40,484 nucleotides of DNA from Dactylosporangium sucinum (GCF_014647515.1 NZ_BMPI01000053.1:21582-62065); one strand, 5' to 3'. Positions 15,687-24,479 are shown, numbered from the stretch's first letter. Notes: a model not told the origin generated them from the letters alone. Numbers and translations are program-made.

Positions 15687-17437
15687 GAGGGTTTCACGTA
15701 CGGCATCTCCGCGGTCGGCGAGTCGGCCACCACCCGCTGGATCTCCGCCTCGATCCGCTCCTGCTCGCTGAGCTCGTCGGGCGGCGGCGGGGGAGCGGCC
15801 GGGGTGGCCGCGGCGACGGTCAGCGCGGTGTTCACCAGCGGCAGCGCGGCCAGCGCCGTCGCGCCCTCGCCCAGGCCGAGCTTGAGCTGCAGGAACGGGG
15901 TCACGCCGAGCACGTCGGCGGCGAGCTTCACGGTCGGGTTGTCGCCGTGGTCGGGCATGAGCAGCCAGTGCCGGGTCTGCGCGCCGTAGTCGCGGGCGAC
16001 CAGCCCGGCGGCGATGCCGACCGGGCCGTCGACCATGACCGGCAGCCGGCGGGACGTGGCCCCGATGATCAGGCCGGCCGCGACCGCGAGGTCGCCGCCG
16101 CCGAGCATGGACAGGATCGCGTGCGGGTCGCGGCTGCGGGCCCGGATGCGGTGCCGGGCGTCGCGGACGGCGGCGACCTTGTGCATCCAGGCCGCGTCGT
16201 CGACGAACCCGGCCGCGTTCGTGACCCGGCCGAGCAGCGCGGCCGGCTCGCCGCCGGTGAGGACCGCCACGACGGCCGCCGCGGCGGCGTCGGAGCCGGC
16301 CCCGCAGGAGGCGAGCACGAGCAGGTCGACGCCCTCGTTGGCGGCGGCGTCGGCGAGCCGCCAGCCGAGGGTGAGCGCCGCGTCGACGCTCGCGTCGTCG
16401 AGCGCGTCGTGCAGCTCGGCCGGCCCGGCCTCCGGGCAGTCGATCGCCTGCACGCTCGCGCCGGCCGTGGCGGCGAGCATCGCGATCGTGCCGGTGCCCT
16501 CCACGACGTCATCGAGGCGCTGGTCGGCGGCGCCGGCCGAGTCGCCGGCCGCGAACCCGCCGGACCGGTCGCCGCGCAGGACGATGACGCGGGGCTGCTG
16601 GAACGGGCGCGGGTCGGGCCGGCCCTGCACGCCACCGGCGAACCGGACGACCGGCACCAGGCCGCCCAGGCCGGCGCCGTTGAGCTTCAGGGTGAGCAGG
16701 CGCTCGGCGGCCTCCGCGGCGGCCGCCTCGTCGGGCAGCGGCAGCTCCAGGCCGGGGGCGAAGGACAGCAGGTCGCCGCCGTCGGCGGTGGACAGCACGG
16801 AGCCGGCGCCGGCCGACTCGAAGACGAAGGGCGGCTCGGGCACGGCGAGCGGCTCGGTCTGCTCGCGGCTGCCCGCGTTGCCGACCAGCTCGCCGCCGCG
16901 CAGCCAGCTGACCTCGCCGGCAACGACCAGGGCGACGCCGTCGCAGGCGGCGGCGACCCGCTGGTTGAGCAGGCCGCTGCCGTCGGCGAACGTGCGGCCG
17001 GCGTCGGTCGCCGGCAGGACCGCCAGGCCGACCTCGGGCCCGACGAGCACCAGCAGCGCGGCCGGGCAGCCGCGCACGGCGTCGGCGAGGGCGCCGATCG
17101 GCGCGTCGGCCGTGGCCGGGTCGGACCAGTCGCCGGCCCCGTCGTAGATCGCGGTCAGCCACCCGCCGAGGTCGTCCACCAGGACGACCTCGTCCGGCTT
17201 CGCGCCGGTGAGCAGGTCCGCCAGCCGCTCCGGCTCGGCGCCGAGCTCCTCGGTCAGCCAGCTCTCCGGTCGCCGGGCGCGGTGCGTGGCCAGCCGGGCC
17301 GACCAGCCGGCGTCCGGCGTCCCGCCGGGTGTCTCGGGGGACGTCGCGACGTAGCGCACCCTGTCGGCCCCAGCGACGAGCGCCTCCGCCACTTCTGACT
17401 TCCCGGACCGGATTCCTCCGAGCACCAGCAACCGCAT
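15674..17437 (-). CDS. CobU-CobT fusion: adenosylcobinamide kinase/guanylyltransferase with divergent CobT domain
   Basis: 587 residues with two domains. Residues 1 to about 190 are CobU: P-loop GGIRSGKS at 7-14, the guanylylated His in ATHRARRPESW, VLVDDLGGWL, and the ending LLNQRVAAACDGVALVVAGE. This part activates cobinamide to its GDP form. Residues about 230-545 resemble CobT, which makes alpha-ribazole phosphate, but with changed motifs: LTLKLNGAGLG where KPPGSLG is expected, RGDRSGG for DHG, and ASCGAGSDA for GEMGIGNTT. The C-terminal LGLGEGATALAALPL keeps the catalytic Glu of LGEGTGA. A Pro-rich linker and acidic tail follow (548-587). It is the first gene of an operon with cobS. CobU activity is likely; CobT activity is uncertain. 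Confidence 0.85.
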   Translation of the reverse strand: MRLLVLGGIRSGKSEVAEALVAGADRVRYVATSPETPGGTPDAGWSARLATHRARRPESWLTEELGAEPERLADLLTGAKPDEVVLVDDLGGWLTAIYDGAGDWSDPATADAPIGALADAVRGCPAALLVLVGPEVGLAVLPATDAGRTFADGSGLLNQRVAAACDGVALVVAGEVSWLRGGELVGNAGSREQTEPLAVPEPPFVFESAGAGSVLSTADGGDLLSFAPGLELPLPDEAAAAEAAERLLTLKLNGAGLGGLVPVVRFAGGVQGRPDPRPFQQPRVIVLRGDRSGGFAAGDSAGAADQRLDDVVEGTGTIAMLAATAGASVQAIDCPEAGPAELHDALDDASVDAALTLGWRLADAAANEGVDLLVLASCGAGSDAAAAAVVAVLTGGEPAALLGRVTNAAGFVDDAAWMHKVAAVRDARHRIRARSRDPHAILSMLGGGDLAVAAGLIIGATSRRLPVMVDGPVGIAAGLVARDYGAQTRHWLLMPDHGDNPTVKLAADVLGVTPFLQLKLGLGEGATALAALPLVNTALTVAAATPAAPPPPPDELSEQERIEAEIQRVVADSPTAEMPYVKPSWED

Positions 17438-17542
17438 GCGGCCTACTGTATGGCCCGCTGTGCACTTTCCGGTGGCCGGAGTCGGCGCAGCGCGCCCGGG
17501 CCGATACGCTCGATGTCATCTACCTGGGACGGGAGTGTGACC

Positions 17543-17743
17543 ATGGCGTGGACGTGGCGGTTCGAAGACGCTGAGCGCCGGCCGATCGACGGCCCGAACG
17601 AGGCGTTTTCCAGCCAGTCCGACGCGGAGTCGTGGCTGGGCCAGACCTGGCGCGACCTGGTGGCGAAGGGCGCCGCATCGGCGACCCTGAGCGAGGATGA
17701 CCGCACGGAGTACAGGATGAGCCTCCTGCCGGCGGGGGGCTGA
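17543..17743 (+). CDS. Small conserved actinobacterial protein
   Basis: A 66-residue acidic protein, MAWTWRFEDAERRPIDG at the start, then FSSQSDAESWLGQTWRDLV, SATLSEDDRTEY and SLLPAGG. ATG 17543 is chosen because GGGAG lies seven bases upstream; an in-frame GTG at 17537 is possible. Small proteins with the same SQSDAESWLG pattern are common in actinobacteria and have no known function. No membrane segment. The stop is three bases before the GTG of the membrane protease gene, so the two are probably co-transcribed. It is divergent from the cobUT-cobS operon. Confidence 0.8.
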   Translation: MAWTWRFEDAERRPIDGPNEAFSSQSDAESWLGQTWRDLVAKGAASATLSEDDRTEYRMSLLPAGG

Positions 17744-17746
17744 CGG

Positions 17747-18538
17747 GTGTCGTACGGCCGCTACACCGACCGTGTCGCGCGCCTGCCCCGCGAGGCGTTC
17801 CGGCCGAGCCCGATCTTCCTCGGGCTGGTGGCGCTGTTCCTCATCACCGGCTGGATGACGTGGGCCGGGTTCGGCAACGTCCGCATCAACGTGTTCCTCT
17901 TCGTCGCGGCCGGGTGGACGATCTCGCTCTGCCTCCACGAGTATTCGCACGCCGTCGTCGCCTACAAGGGTGGCGACCACGACATCGCGCACCGCGGCTA
18001 CCTGACGCTCGACCCGCTGAAGTACACGCACCCGCTGCTGTCGATCGTGCTGCCGCTGGTGTTCGTGCTGCTCGGCGGCATCGGCCTGCCGGGCGGCGCG
18101 GTGTGGGTCAACCACTCGGCGGTGCGCAGCCGGTTCGTCGACAGCCTGATCAGCTTCGCCGGCCCGGCGACGAACCTGGTCCTCGCGGTGGTGATGGTGC
18201 TGCCGTTCGGCCTGGGGCTCGCCGACACCGGCCACCCCGACTTCTGGGCGGCGCTCGCCTTCCTGGCGTTCCTGCAGCTCACCGCCAGCGTGCTGAACTT
18301 CGTGCCGATGCCGGGCGTCGACGGCGGCAACCTGATCTTCCCGTGGCTGTCGCCGCAGTGGCAGCGCGGCTTCAACCACGTCGCTCCCTACGGCATGCTG
18401 ATGCTCATCGCCCTGCTGTGGTCCCCGGTGATCAACCGGTGGTTCTTCGAGGTCGTCTACACCATCGGCGACGCGATCGGCCTGCCGTCGTTCCTCGTCG
18501 GCGACGGCTACGACCTCTTCAAGTTCTGGAGCTTCTGA
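17747..18538 (+). CDS. Site-2 protease family (M50) membrane metalloprotease
   Basis: A 263-residue membrane protein with about six helices, GTG start at 17747. The zinc-binding HEYSH motif (about 66-70, in ISLCLHEYSHAVVAY) lies in the second helix. The third zinc ligand motif appears as NFVPMPGVDGGNLIF near residue 187, in place of the usual NPxPxxPLDG. It may cleave within the membrane, for example anti-sigma factors or signal-peptide remnants, but no substrate can be named. There is no PDZ domain, so it is the short type of the family. It is coupled to the small gene upstream and ends at a terminator hairpin. Confidence 0.88.
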   Translation: MSYGRYTDRVARLPREAFRPSPIFLGLVALFLITGWMTWAGFGNVRINVFLFVAAGWTISLCLHEYSHAVVAYKGGDHDIAHRGYLTLDPLKYTHPLLSIVLPLVFVLLGGIGLPGGAVWVNHSAVRSRFVDSLISFAGPATNLVLAVVMVLPFGLGLADTGHPDFWAALAFLAFLQLTASVLNFVPMPGVDGGNLIFPWLSPQWQRGFNHVAPYGMLMLIALLWSPVINRWFFEVVYTIGDAIGLPSFLVGDGYDLFKFWSF

Positions 18539-18556
18539 GGTCCCGTGCGAGCGTGA

Positions 18557-18581
18557 GGGGGCCGGCCCGAGGCCGGCCCCC
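18557..18581. terminator. Bidirectional terminator
   Basis: A perfect 11-base-pair stem GGGGGCCGGCC/GGCCGGCCCCC with loop CGA lies in the 52-base gap between two convergent genes and is followed by TT on the + strand. Confidence 0.8.
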
Positions 18582-18590
18582 TTCCGCGTG

Positions 18591-19589
18591 CTACGGCCGC
18601 TCGGCCGGGCTCGTGGTGAGCGCCGGGTCGCTGACCACGACCGGGGCCAGCACCTCGTCGATCCGCTTGAGCAGCTCCGCGTCGAGCTTCACGCCCGACG
18701 CCTTGACGTTGTCCTGCAGCTGCTCCGGCCGGGTCGCGCCGACGATGGCGGACGACACGTTCGGGTTCTGCAGCACCCACGCCACACCGAGCTGCGCCAT
18801 CGTCAGGCCGGCCTGCTCCGCCAGCGGTTTGAGCTGCTGTACCGCCGCGAGCACGTCGTCCTTGAGCAGCCGGGCGATGAAGTTGGCGCCCGACTTCTCG
18901 TCCGTCGCCCGCGACCCCGCCGGCGGCGGCTGACCCGGCAGGTACTTGCCCGTCAGTACACCCTGGCCGAGCGGAGACCAGACGATCTGCCCCACGCCGA
19001 GCTCCTCCGACGCCGGGACGACCTCCGCCTCGATGACGCGGTAGAGCGCCGAGTACTGCGGCTGGTTCGAGACCAGCTGGACGTTCAGCTCGCGGGCCAG
19101 GGCGTGGGCGGCGCGGATCTCCTCCGCCTTCCACTCCGAGACGCCGATGTACAGCGCCTTGCCGCTGCGCACGACGTCGGCGAACGCCTGCATCGTCTCC
19201 TCGAGCGGCGTCGCGTAGTCGTAGCGGTGGGCCTGGTAGAGGTCGACGTAGTCGGTCTGCAACCGGCGCAGCGACCCGTTGATCGACTCCAGGATGTGCT
19301 TGCGGGACAGGCCCCGGTCGTTGCGGCCCGGCCCGGTCGGCCAGTACACCTTGGTGAAGATCTCCAGGCCCTCGCGGCGCTGGCCCTTCAGCGCGTCGCC
19401 CAGGACGGCCTCCGCCCGGGTGCCGGCGTAGACGTCGGCGGTGTCGAAGGTGGTGATGCCGAGGTCGAGGGCCGCGTGCACGCAGGCGGTGGCCTGGTCG
19501 GCCTCGACCTGCGAGCCGTGGGTGATCCAGTTGCCGTAGGAGATCTCACTGACGAGCAATCCCGAACGGCCGAGGTGTCGAAACTCCAT
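18591..19589 (-). CDS. Aldo/keto reductase (Kv-beta-like type)
   Basis: A 332-residue NADPH-dependent (beta/alpha)8-barrel oxidoreductase. The catalytic tetrad is visible: Asp49 and Tyr54 in FDTADVYAG, Lys80 in IFTKVYW and His121 in LYQAHRYD. SNQPQYSALYR and IVWSPLGQGVLTGKY lie mid-barrel, and the cofactor-binding end is SSAIVGATRPEQLQDN. The overall pattern, including the RGLSRKHI region, is closest to the voltage-gated potassium channel beta-subunit-like and YghZ group. The substrate is unknown. It is monocistronic by position, between a terminator hairpin and the WG-repeat gene upstream (49 bases). Confidence 0.93.
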   Translation of the reverse strand: MEFRHLGRSGLLVSEISYGNWITHGSQVEADQATACVHAALDLGITTFDTADVYAGTRAEAVLGDALKGQRREGLEIFTKVYWPTGPGRNDRGLSRKHILESINGSLRRLQTDYVDLYQAHRYDYATPLEETMQAFADVVRSGKALYIGVSEWKAEEIRAAHALARELNVQLVSNQPQYSALYRVIEAEVVPASEELGVGQIVWSPLGQGVLTGKYLPGQPPPAGSRATDEKSGANFIARLLKDDVLAAVQQLKPLAEQAGLTMAQLGVAWVLQNPNVSSAIVGATRPEQLQDNVKASGVKLDAELLKRIDEVLAPVVVSDPALTTSPAERP

Positions 19590-19638
19590 ACCCCGACCCT
19601 ATCGGTCGCTCCTTACACCCCGGGCGGGTGTCCGCGGT

Positions 19639-22239
19639 TCACATCACGGGTCGGGTGTCGGCCAGCAGGCGGTCGATCTCGTCGGTGACGCCGGTGCGGC
19701 TGGGGAACGTGGCCTCGATCACGGTCCGCCCGCGCCGGTCGAGCGCGCCCCAGCGCTGCGCGTCGTCGGCGATGAGGAACGCCACCGGGTGGATCATCAG
19801 CGTGTGGTGGATCGGCGGCACGAGCACCCGCCCGGACCGGTCGACCACGCCCTTGCGCCCGTCGAGCGAGACGACGGCGAGCCCCTCGTCGCTGAACCCG
19901 TCGATGTACCGCCCGTCGAGCAGCGCCGTGGCGAAGCCGTCGTACTGGAACGACACCACGACCCGCCCGACGCCGTCGACGGCGCCCCAGTGCCGGCCCC
20001 GCCGCACGGCCGCGACCCCGCGCCGGAACGGGCGCACGTCGTCGTAGCCGGTCGAGATGAGCACCGTGTTGGCCTTGTCGATGGCGATCCAGCGGGTGGT
20101 GCCGTCGCGCGACACCCAGGCGACACCGTCGGAGAAGCTGCCCACGCCGAGGTAACCCGCGGTCGGCTCGATGAGCACCCGGCCGGTGTCGTCGATGAGC
20201 TCCCAGCTCTCCGAGCCCTGCCGCTGCACCCAGGACACGCCGTCGCGGAACGGCTGCACGTCGAGGTACCCGGGGCCGATGACGAAGTTGCCCTGAGGGT
20301 CGACGTACCCCCAGCGCTGGGTCTGCTCGTCGAACGCCGGCGACGGCGGCTTGCGGATCTGCAGGGTCTCCTCGCGCGTGCGCGGATACGGGCCCCAGCC
20401 CTTCTCCGCGACCCGGCGGAACACCGCGTCGAGCGCCAGCTCGGTCTGCGCGATGAGCTCCGGGTCCTCCTCCTTGCGCAGGTCGAGCGCCCGCTCGAAG
20501 TGGTTGCAGGCCTCCATGTAGCGGCCCTGGTCGTAGGCGCACTTGCCGGCGTGCTGGTGCATCGTGGCGCGCAGCCGGTCGGGCAGCTCGCTCGAGTTGG
20601 CCAGCGTGAACAGCCGGTCGGCCTCCTCGAACTCCTCCCGCCACTGCAGCACGTGGGCCAGGCGGGCCTGCGCGATCGCGATGCGGCGCAGCTCGCCGGT
20701 GGCCTCGGCGTGGGCGAGGGCGAGCTTGCCGTCGGCGAACGCCTTGGGCAGGTCGCCGAGGATCCGCGACACGACCGCGCGCAGGCTGAGCAGCCGGGCC
20801 CGGGTCGGGTTGTCGGCGACGCCGTTGAGCTTCGCCGTGAGCTGGTCGCGGATGTCGGTGAGCTGCTGGACCTCGTCGCCCTCGATCTGCTCGCGCAGCG
20901 TGTCCGGGTCGAACCGCCACACGAACGACGCCAGCACCTGTTCGGGATCCGGCGCGCTCGGCTGCGCCGGCTCGGCGCGCGGGCCGGGCGGCGACTGCGG
21001 TGCGATCGCGGCGAGCTCGGGCGGGAACCCGTCGGCGCCCGGCCGGACGATCGGCAGGTACCCGGTGGCCTGCAGGCCGTCGACCCCGGCCCCGGTGAGC
21101 GGTGCCGACCGGTAGCCACCCATCGCGGTGCCCTGCTGGACGGCCGGCGGCTCCGCCGAGGGCGGCTCGGCCGGGGCCGCGCTGACCGGGGCGGCGCTCA
21201 CGGGCGCGCTGGAGACGGGAGCGCTGGACACTGGCGCGCTGGAGACGGGCGCGCTGGAGACGGGCGCCTCCGCGGGCGCGTCGGCCGGGCCCCAGGCGCT
21301 CAACGGCGCGGGCGCCGCGGACACCGGGGCGTCGGGGTAGCCGGCGGGCGGCGAGCTCATGGGGGCGTTCGGCGGGGCGCTCATCGGCGCGTCGACGTGG
21401 GCGCCCCGGCCGGCCGGCGGCGCGCTCATGGGCGCGGCCGGGGGAGCGCTCATGGGGGCGTTCGGGTAGGCGGGCGGCGCGCTCATGGGCGCGTCGGGAT
21501 ACGCCCCGCGGCCGGCCGGTGGAGCGCTCATCGGAGCGTCGGCCGGGGGCTGGCCGCCGTACGTCCGGCCCTGGCGCTGCTGCTCGGCCGGCGCGCCGAA
21601 GCCGCCGGTGTCACGCTCGGCGGTGCCGCCGTAGACGTTGCCGCTGTCGCGCTCGGCCGGCGCGCCGCCGTAGACGTTGCCGGTGTTCTGGGGTGACGGG
21701 GAGCCGTACACCGCCGGGCCGCGGCCGGGCGGCGGGGTGCCGACCGAGGCGCGCCCCGAGGGCCGGGCCGGAGGCGGCGGAGGCGGGCCGCCGGCGGGCT
21801 TGCGCATGGCGCGCGGCACGCGGGGCACCTCGTCGGTCGGGCCGTCGAAGGCCCGGCTCTGCGGCCGCCCGTGACCCTGCCCCGGCGGCCGGCCGCGCGG
21901 GTCGCCCGGCTGCTGGTAGCCCTGTGGCCCATACCCCGGGGGCGGCCCGTACTGCCCGGGCGGCCCCTGCCGCGGCTGCCCGCCCTGCGGATGGCCCTGC
22001 GGCCCGTAGCCGGAGCGGTGGTCGTCGTGCCCGCCGCGAGGATCGTCGTAGCCGCCGCGGGGGTCGTCGTAGCCCCGACCGCGCGGCGGCTCGCCCTGGG
22101 GTGGCACGCGGGGGCGGCGGCCGGCCGGATCCGGCTCGTCGCGACGCTGTTCAGGCACCCGGTTCCACGGCATGGTAGGCACGGCCGCCCAGGTGGGCGC
22201 GGCGGTTCCCGGCTCTTCTCCCGGGTACTCGTCGCTCAC
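19639..22239 (-). CDS. Large Pro-rich WG-repeat protein
   Basis: 866 residues from GTG 22239, preceded by GAGGAG; a TTG frame 11 codons longer is less likely. Residues 1 to about 420 are disordered, rich in Pro, Gly and Ala, with repeats of DAPMSAPP and PVSSA. Residues about 435-636 are helical and TPR-like (LRLLSLRA-type helices, FADGKLALAHAEATGEL, CAYDQGRYMEACNHFERAL). Residues about 637-866 hold at least five WG-type beta repeats, for example RWGYVDPQGNFVIGPGY, HWGAVDGVGRVVVSFQYD and RWGALDRRGRTVIEA. No signal peptide or catalytic motif is seen, so a cytoplasmic scaffold is the simplest reading. Function unknown. Confidence 0.85.
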   Translation of the reverse strand: MSDEYPGEEPGTAAPTWAAVPTMPWNRVPEQRRDEPDPAGRRPRVPPQGEPPRGRGYDDPRGGYDDPRGGHDDHRSGYGPQGHPQGGQPRQGPPGQYGPPPGYGPQGYQQPGDPRGRPPGQGHGRPQSRAFDGPTDEVPRVPRAMRKPAGGPPPPPPARPSGRASVGTPPPGRGPAVYGSPSPQNTGNVYGGAPAERDSGNVYGGTAERDTGGFGAPAEQQRQGRTYGGQPPADAPMSAPPAGRGAYPDAPMSAPPAYPNAPMSAPPAAPMSAPPAGRGAHVDAPMSAPPNAPMSSPPAGYPDAPVSAAPAPLSAWGPADAPAEAPVSSAPVSSAPVSSAPVSSAPVSAAPVSAAPAEPPSAEPPAVQQGTAMGGYRSAPLTGAGVDGLQATGYLPIVRPGADGFPPELAAIAPQSPPGPRAEPAQPSAPDPEQVLASFVWRFDPDTLREQIEGDEVQQLTDIRDQLTAKLNGVADNPTRARLLSLRAVVSRILGDLPKAFADGKLALAHAEATGELRRIAIAQARLAHVLQWREEFEEADRLFTLANSSELPDRLRATMHQHAGKCAYDQGRYMEACNHFERALDLRKEEDPELIAQTELALDAVFRRVAEKGWGPYPRTREETLQIRKPPSPAFDEQTQRWGYVDPQGNFVIGPGYLDVQPFRDGVSWVQRQGSESWELIDDTGRVLIEPTAGYLGVGSFSDGVAWVSRDGTTRWIAIDKANTVLISTGYDDVRPFRRGVAAVRRGRHWGAVDGVGRVVVSFQYDGFATALLDGRYIDGFSDEGLAVVSLDGRKGVVDRSGRVLVPPIHHTLMIHPVAFLIADDAQRWGALDRRGRTVIEATFPSRTGVTDEIDRLLADTRPVM
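21165..21560. repeat. Short in-frame tandem repeats in the WG-repeat gene
   Basis: Between 21170 and 21270 a 15-base unit (GCGCTGGAGACGGGC and variants, encoding PVSSA) repeats about six times. Between 21355 and 21560 a looser unit around GGCGCGCTCATGGGCGC (encoding APMSAPP) recurs about eight times. All units are multiples of three, so the frame is kept if copy number changes. Confidence 0.8.
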
Positions 22240-22422
22240 AGCTTCGCTCTCCTCGCCCCACGCCGGCACCAATCATGCACCGGCGCCCGTTTCGCGCCTA
22301 CCCGGTGAATCGTGGTCCGGTCGCGATGGGAGGGTACGGCCTGGAGCCCTCTCTACGCCACCGTCGCGTGGCGAGCCGCCGCCGAATCGTGTCTCAGCGT
22401 GACCCTGACCTGCGCCGGGGGT

Positions 22423-23049
22423 TCAGATCGCCGCGCCGACCTTGACCTGGGGCTTCGGGTTGCGGATGAAGCGGAACGAGATGGCCCGCATGATCGCGTA
22501 GAAGTAGAGCCGGCCGAGCTTCTCGGTCGAGTCCGGGAAGCGCTGCTTGACCATCTTCTTGACGGTGCGGGAGATGAAGAAGCTGTCCACCGCCGTGGCC
22601 AGGAACATCAGGCCGAACAGCGCGTTGGCCGCGAAGTAGATCGACGGGTTGAGATTGCGGTTGAACCCGACGATCATGACGAGGAACGTGGTGCCGAAGA
22701 ACCAGGTGCCGATCGTGCGCCGGGAGTCGACGATGTCGCGCACCAGGCGGCGAACCGGGCCCTTGTCGCGGGGCAGCAGGTAGCGCTCCTCGCCGTTGGC
22801 CATGCCCTCGCGGGCCTCCAGCCGCTCGGCGCGCATCTTCTCGCGCATGCGCTTGGCGGCCTCCCGCCGGTTCGCCGCGGGCGGCTCGGCGACCCGGCGG
22901 CCGGCGATGGTCCGCTTGGGGGTCTGCTTGCCCAGCTCCCGCTTCGACGGGGTGTGGCCCTTGGTGGCAGCCTCGGGCTCCGCCTCCGGGGCGGAGACGG
23001 CGACGGACGAGTCGGAGTCCTCGGACTTGCGGCGAAACAGCGACGGCAC
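22423..23049 (-). CDS. DUF3043 membrane protein
   Basis: A 208-residue protein starting at GTG 23049 (VPSLFRRKSED). A charged, Glu/Lys/Arg-rich N-terminus (1-115; TPSKRELGKQTPKRTIAGRR, NRREAAKRMREKMRAERL) is followed by LPRDKGPVRRLVRDIVDSRR. Two membrane helices come next, at about 120-160 (TWFFGTTFLVMIVGF and YFAANALFGLMFLATAVDSF). A basic C-terminal part follows, ending FRFIRNPKPQVKVG. This is the DUF3043 family of actinobacteria, whose role is unknown. It is preceded by murA's 3' end and by a tandem TTCGAA repeat. No Shine-Dalgarno sequence is seen before the GTG. Confidence 0.85.
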   Translation of the reverse strand: MPSLFRRKSEDSDSSVAVSAPEAEPEAATKGHTPSKRELGKQTPKRTIAGRRVAEPPAANRREAAKRMREKMRAERLEAREGMANGEERYLLPRDKGPVRRLVRDIVDSRRTIGTWFFGTTFLVMIVGFNRNLNPSIYFAANALFGLMFLATAVDSFFISRTVKKMVKQRFPDSTEKLGRLYFYAIMRAISFRFIRNPKPQVKVGAAI

Positions 23050-23104
23050 GCCGTGAAGGGTAGCCGACGCTGCGCATGAACAGCACCGCCGGCCGCCCTT
23101 CGGG

Positions 23105-23126
23105 CCGTGTTCGAACCGTGTTCGAA
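23105..23126. repeat. Tandem 11-base repeat with two TTCGAA palindromes
   Basis: CCGTGTTCGAA occurs twice head to tail (23105-23115 and 23116-23126), creating TCGAAC-CGT-GTTCGA across the junction. It lies 56 bases upstream of the DUF3043 start, where a regulator could bind. Confidence 0.6.
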
Positions 23127-23135
23127 CCGAAATCG

Positions 23136-24479
23136 CTACCCGAGCTCGACGTGGGCGCCGAGGCCGTTGAGCTTCGCCTCGAAGTCCTCGTAGCCGCGCT
23201 GGATGAGCTTGACGCCGTAGACGCGGGACGTGCCCTCGGCCGCCAGGGCCGCGATCAGGTGGCTGAACCCGGCCCGGAGGTCGGGGATCACCAGGTCGGC
23301 CGCGTGCAGCTTCGACGGCCCGGCGATGACCGCCGAGTGCATGAAGTTGCGCCGGCCGAAGCGGCAGGGGGTGCCGCCGAGGCACTCACGGTACGTCTGG
23401 ATGGTGGCGCCCATCTGGTTGAGCGCCGCGGTGTAGCCCAGCCGCCGCTCGTAGACCGTCTCGTGCACGATCGACAGCCCGCGCGCCTGGGTCAGCGCGA
23501 CCACCATCGGCTGCTGCCAGTCGGTCATGAAGCCCGGGTGCACGTCGGTCTCCATCGCGACGGCCTTGAGCTCGCCGCCCGGGTGCCAGAAGCGGATGCC
23601 GCCCTCGCCCGGGGTGTCGTCGATCTCGAACGCGCCGCCGACGGTGGTGAACAGGTTGAGGAAGGTCATCATGTCGGCTTGGCGGGCGCCCTTGACGAAC
23701 ACGTCGCCGCGGGTCGCGAGGGCCGCCGCGGCCCAGCTGGCCGCCTCGATCCGGTCGGGGATCGGCCGGTGCGAGTAGCCGGTCAGCCGCGGCACACCCT
23801 GGATCTCGATGACCCGGTCGGTGTGGACCTTGATGATCGCGCCCATCTTCTGCAGCACGCAGATGAGGTCGATGATCTCCGGCTCGACGGCGGCGTTGCG
23901 CAGCTCGGTCACGCCCTCCGCGCGCACCGCCGTGAGCAGGATCTGCTCGGTGGCGCCGACGCTCGGGTAGGGCAGCTGCAGCTTGGCGCCGTGCAGCCCG
24001 TCGGGCGCGGTGATGTCCATGCCCTTCTCGGACTTGTCGACGACGGCGCCGAACTCGCGCAGGGCCTGGATGTGGAAGTCGATCGGCCGGCCGCCGATGT
24101 TGCAGCCGCCCAGGTCGGGGATGAACGCGTGGCCGAGGCGGTGCAGCAGCGGGCCGCAGAACAGGATCGGGATGCGGCTGGACCCGGCGTGGACGTTGAT
24201 CTCGTCGACGTTGGCCGACTCCACGTTGGACGGGTCGAAGATCAGCTCGCCGTCGGCGGCGCCCCGGCTGACCCGGACGCCGTGCAGCTCCAGCAGGCCG
24301 GTGACCACCTCGACGTCGCGGATCGCGGGGACGTCGAAGAGCCGGCTCGGGGTCTCGCCGAGCACGGCCGCCACCATCGCCTTGGAGACGAGGTTCTTGG
24401 CACCGCGCACGCGCAGCTGGCCGTTGAGCGGCGCACCGCCGTGCACGGTGAGGACGTCACCGGCGTCGTAGTTGGTCAC
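23136..24479 (-). CDS. murA: UDP-N-acetylglucosamine 1-carboxyvinyltransferase
   Basis: Commits UDP-GlcNAc to peptidoglycan synthesis by adding enolpyruvate from phosphoenolpyruvate, in the cytoplasm. It has 447 residues. GAKN near residue 26-29 holds the conserved Lys and Asn. The fosfomycin-sensitive catalytic Cys is present in LGGCNIGGRPIDFH, so the usual drug target residue is kept. METDVHPGFMTDWQQP and DLRAGFSHLIAALAAEG are further family motifs. GTG 24479 is chosen because GGAGGAG lies four bases before it, although the frame is open further upstream. The N-terminus resembles the Streptomyces form (VLTVHGGAPLNGQLRVRGA). Confidence 0.94.
   Translation of the reverse strand: MTNYDAGDVLTVHGGAPLNGQLRVRGAKNLVSKAMVAAVLGETPSRLFDVPAIRDVEVVTGLLELHGVRVSRGAADGELIFDPSNVESANVDEINVHAGSSRIPILFCGPLLHRLGHAFIPDLGGCNIGGRPIDFHIQALREFGAVVDKSEKGMDITAPDGLHGAKLQLPYPSVGATEQILLTAVRAEGVTELRNAAVEPEIIDLICVLQKMGAIIKVHTDRVIEIQGVPRLTGYSHRPIPDRIEAASWAAAALATRGDVFVKGARQADMMTFLNLFTTVGGAFEIDDTPGEGGIRFWHPGGELKAVAMETDVHPGFMTDWQQPMVVALTQARGLSIVHETVYERRLGYTAALNQMGATIQTYRECLGGTPCRFGRRNFMHSAVIAGPSKLHAADLVIPDLRAGFSHLIAALAAEGTSRVYGVKLIQRGYEDFEAKLNGLGAHVELG

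Noticed and set aside
23111..23125. LexA/SOS box
   Set aside because: TCGAAC and GTTCGA are three bases apart, whereas the actinobacterial LexA box needs four; kept only as an unassigned repeat.
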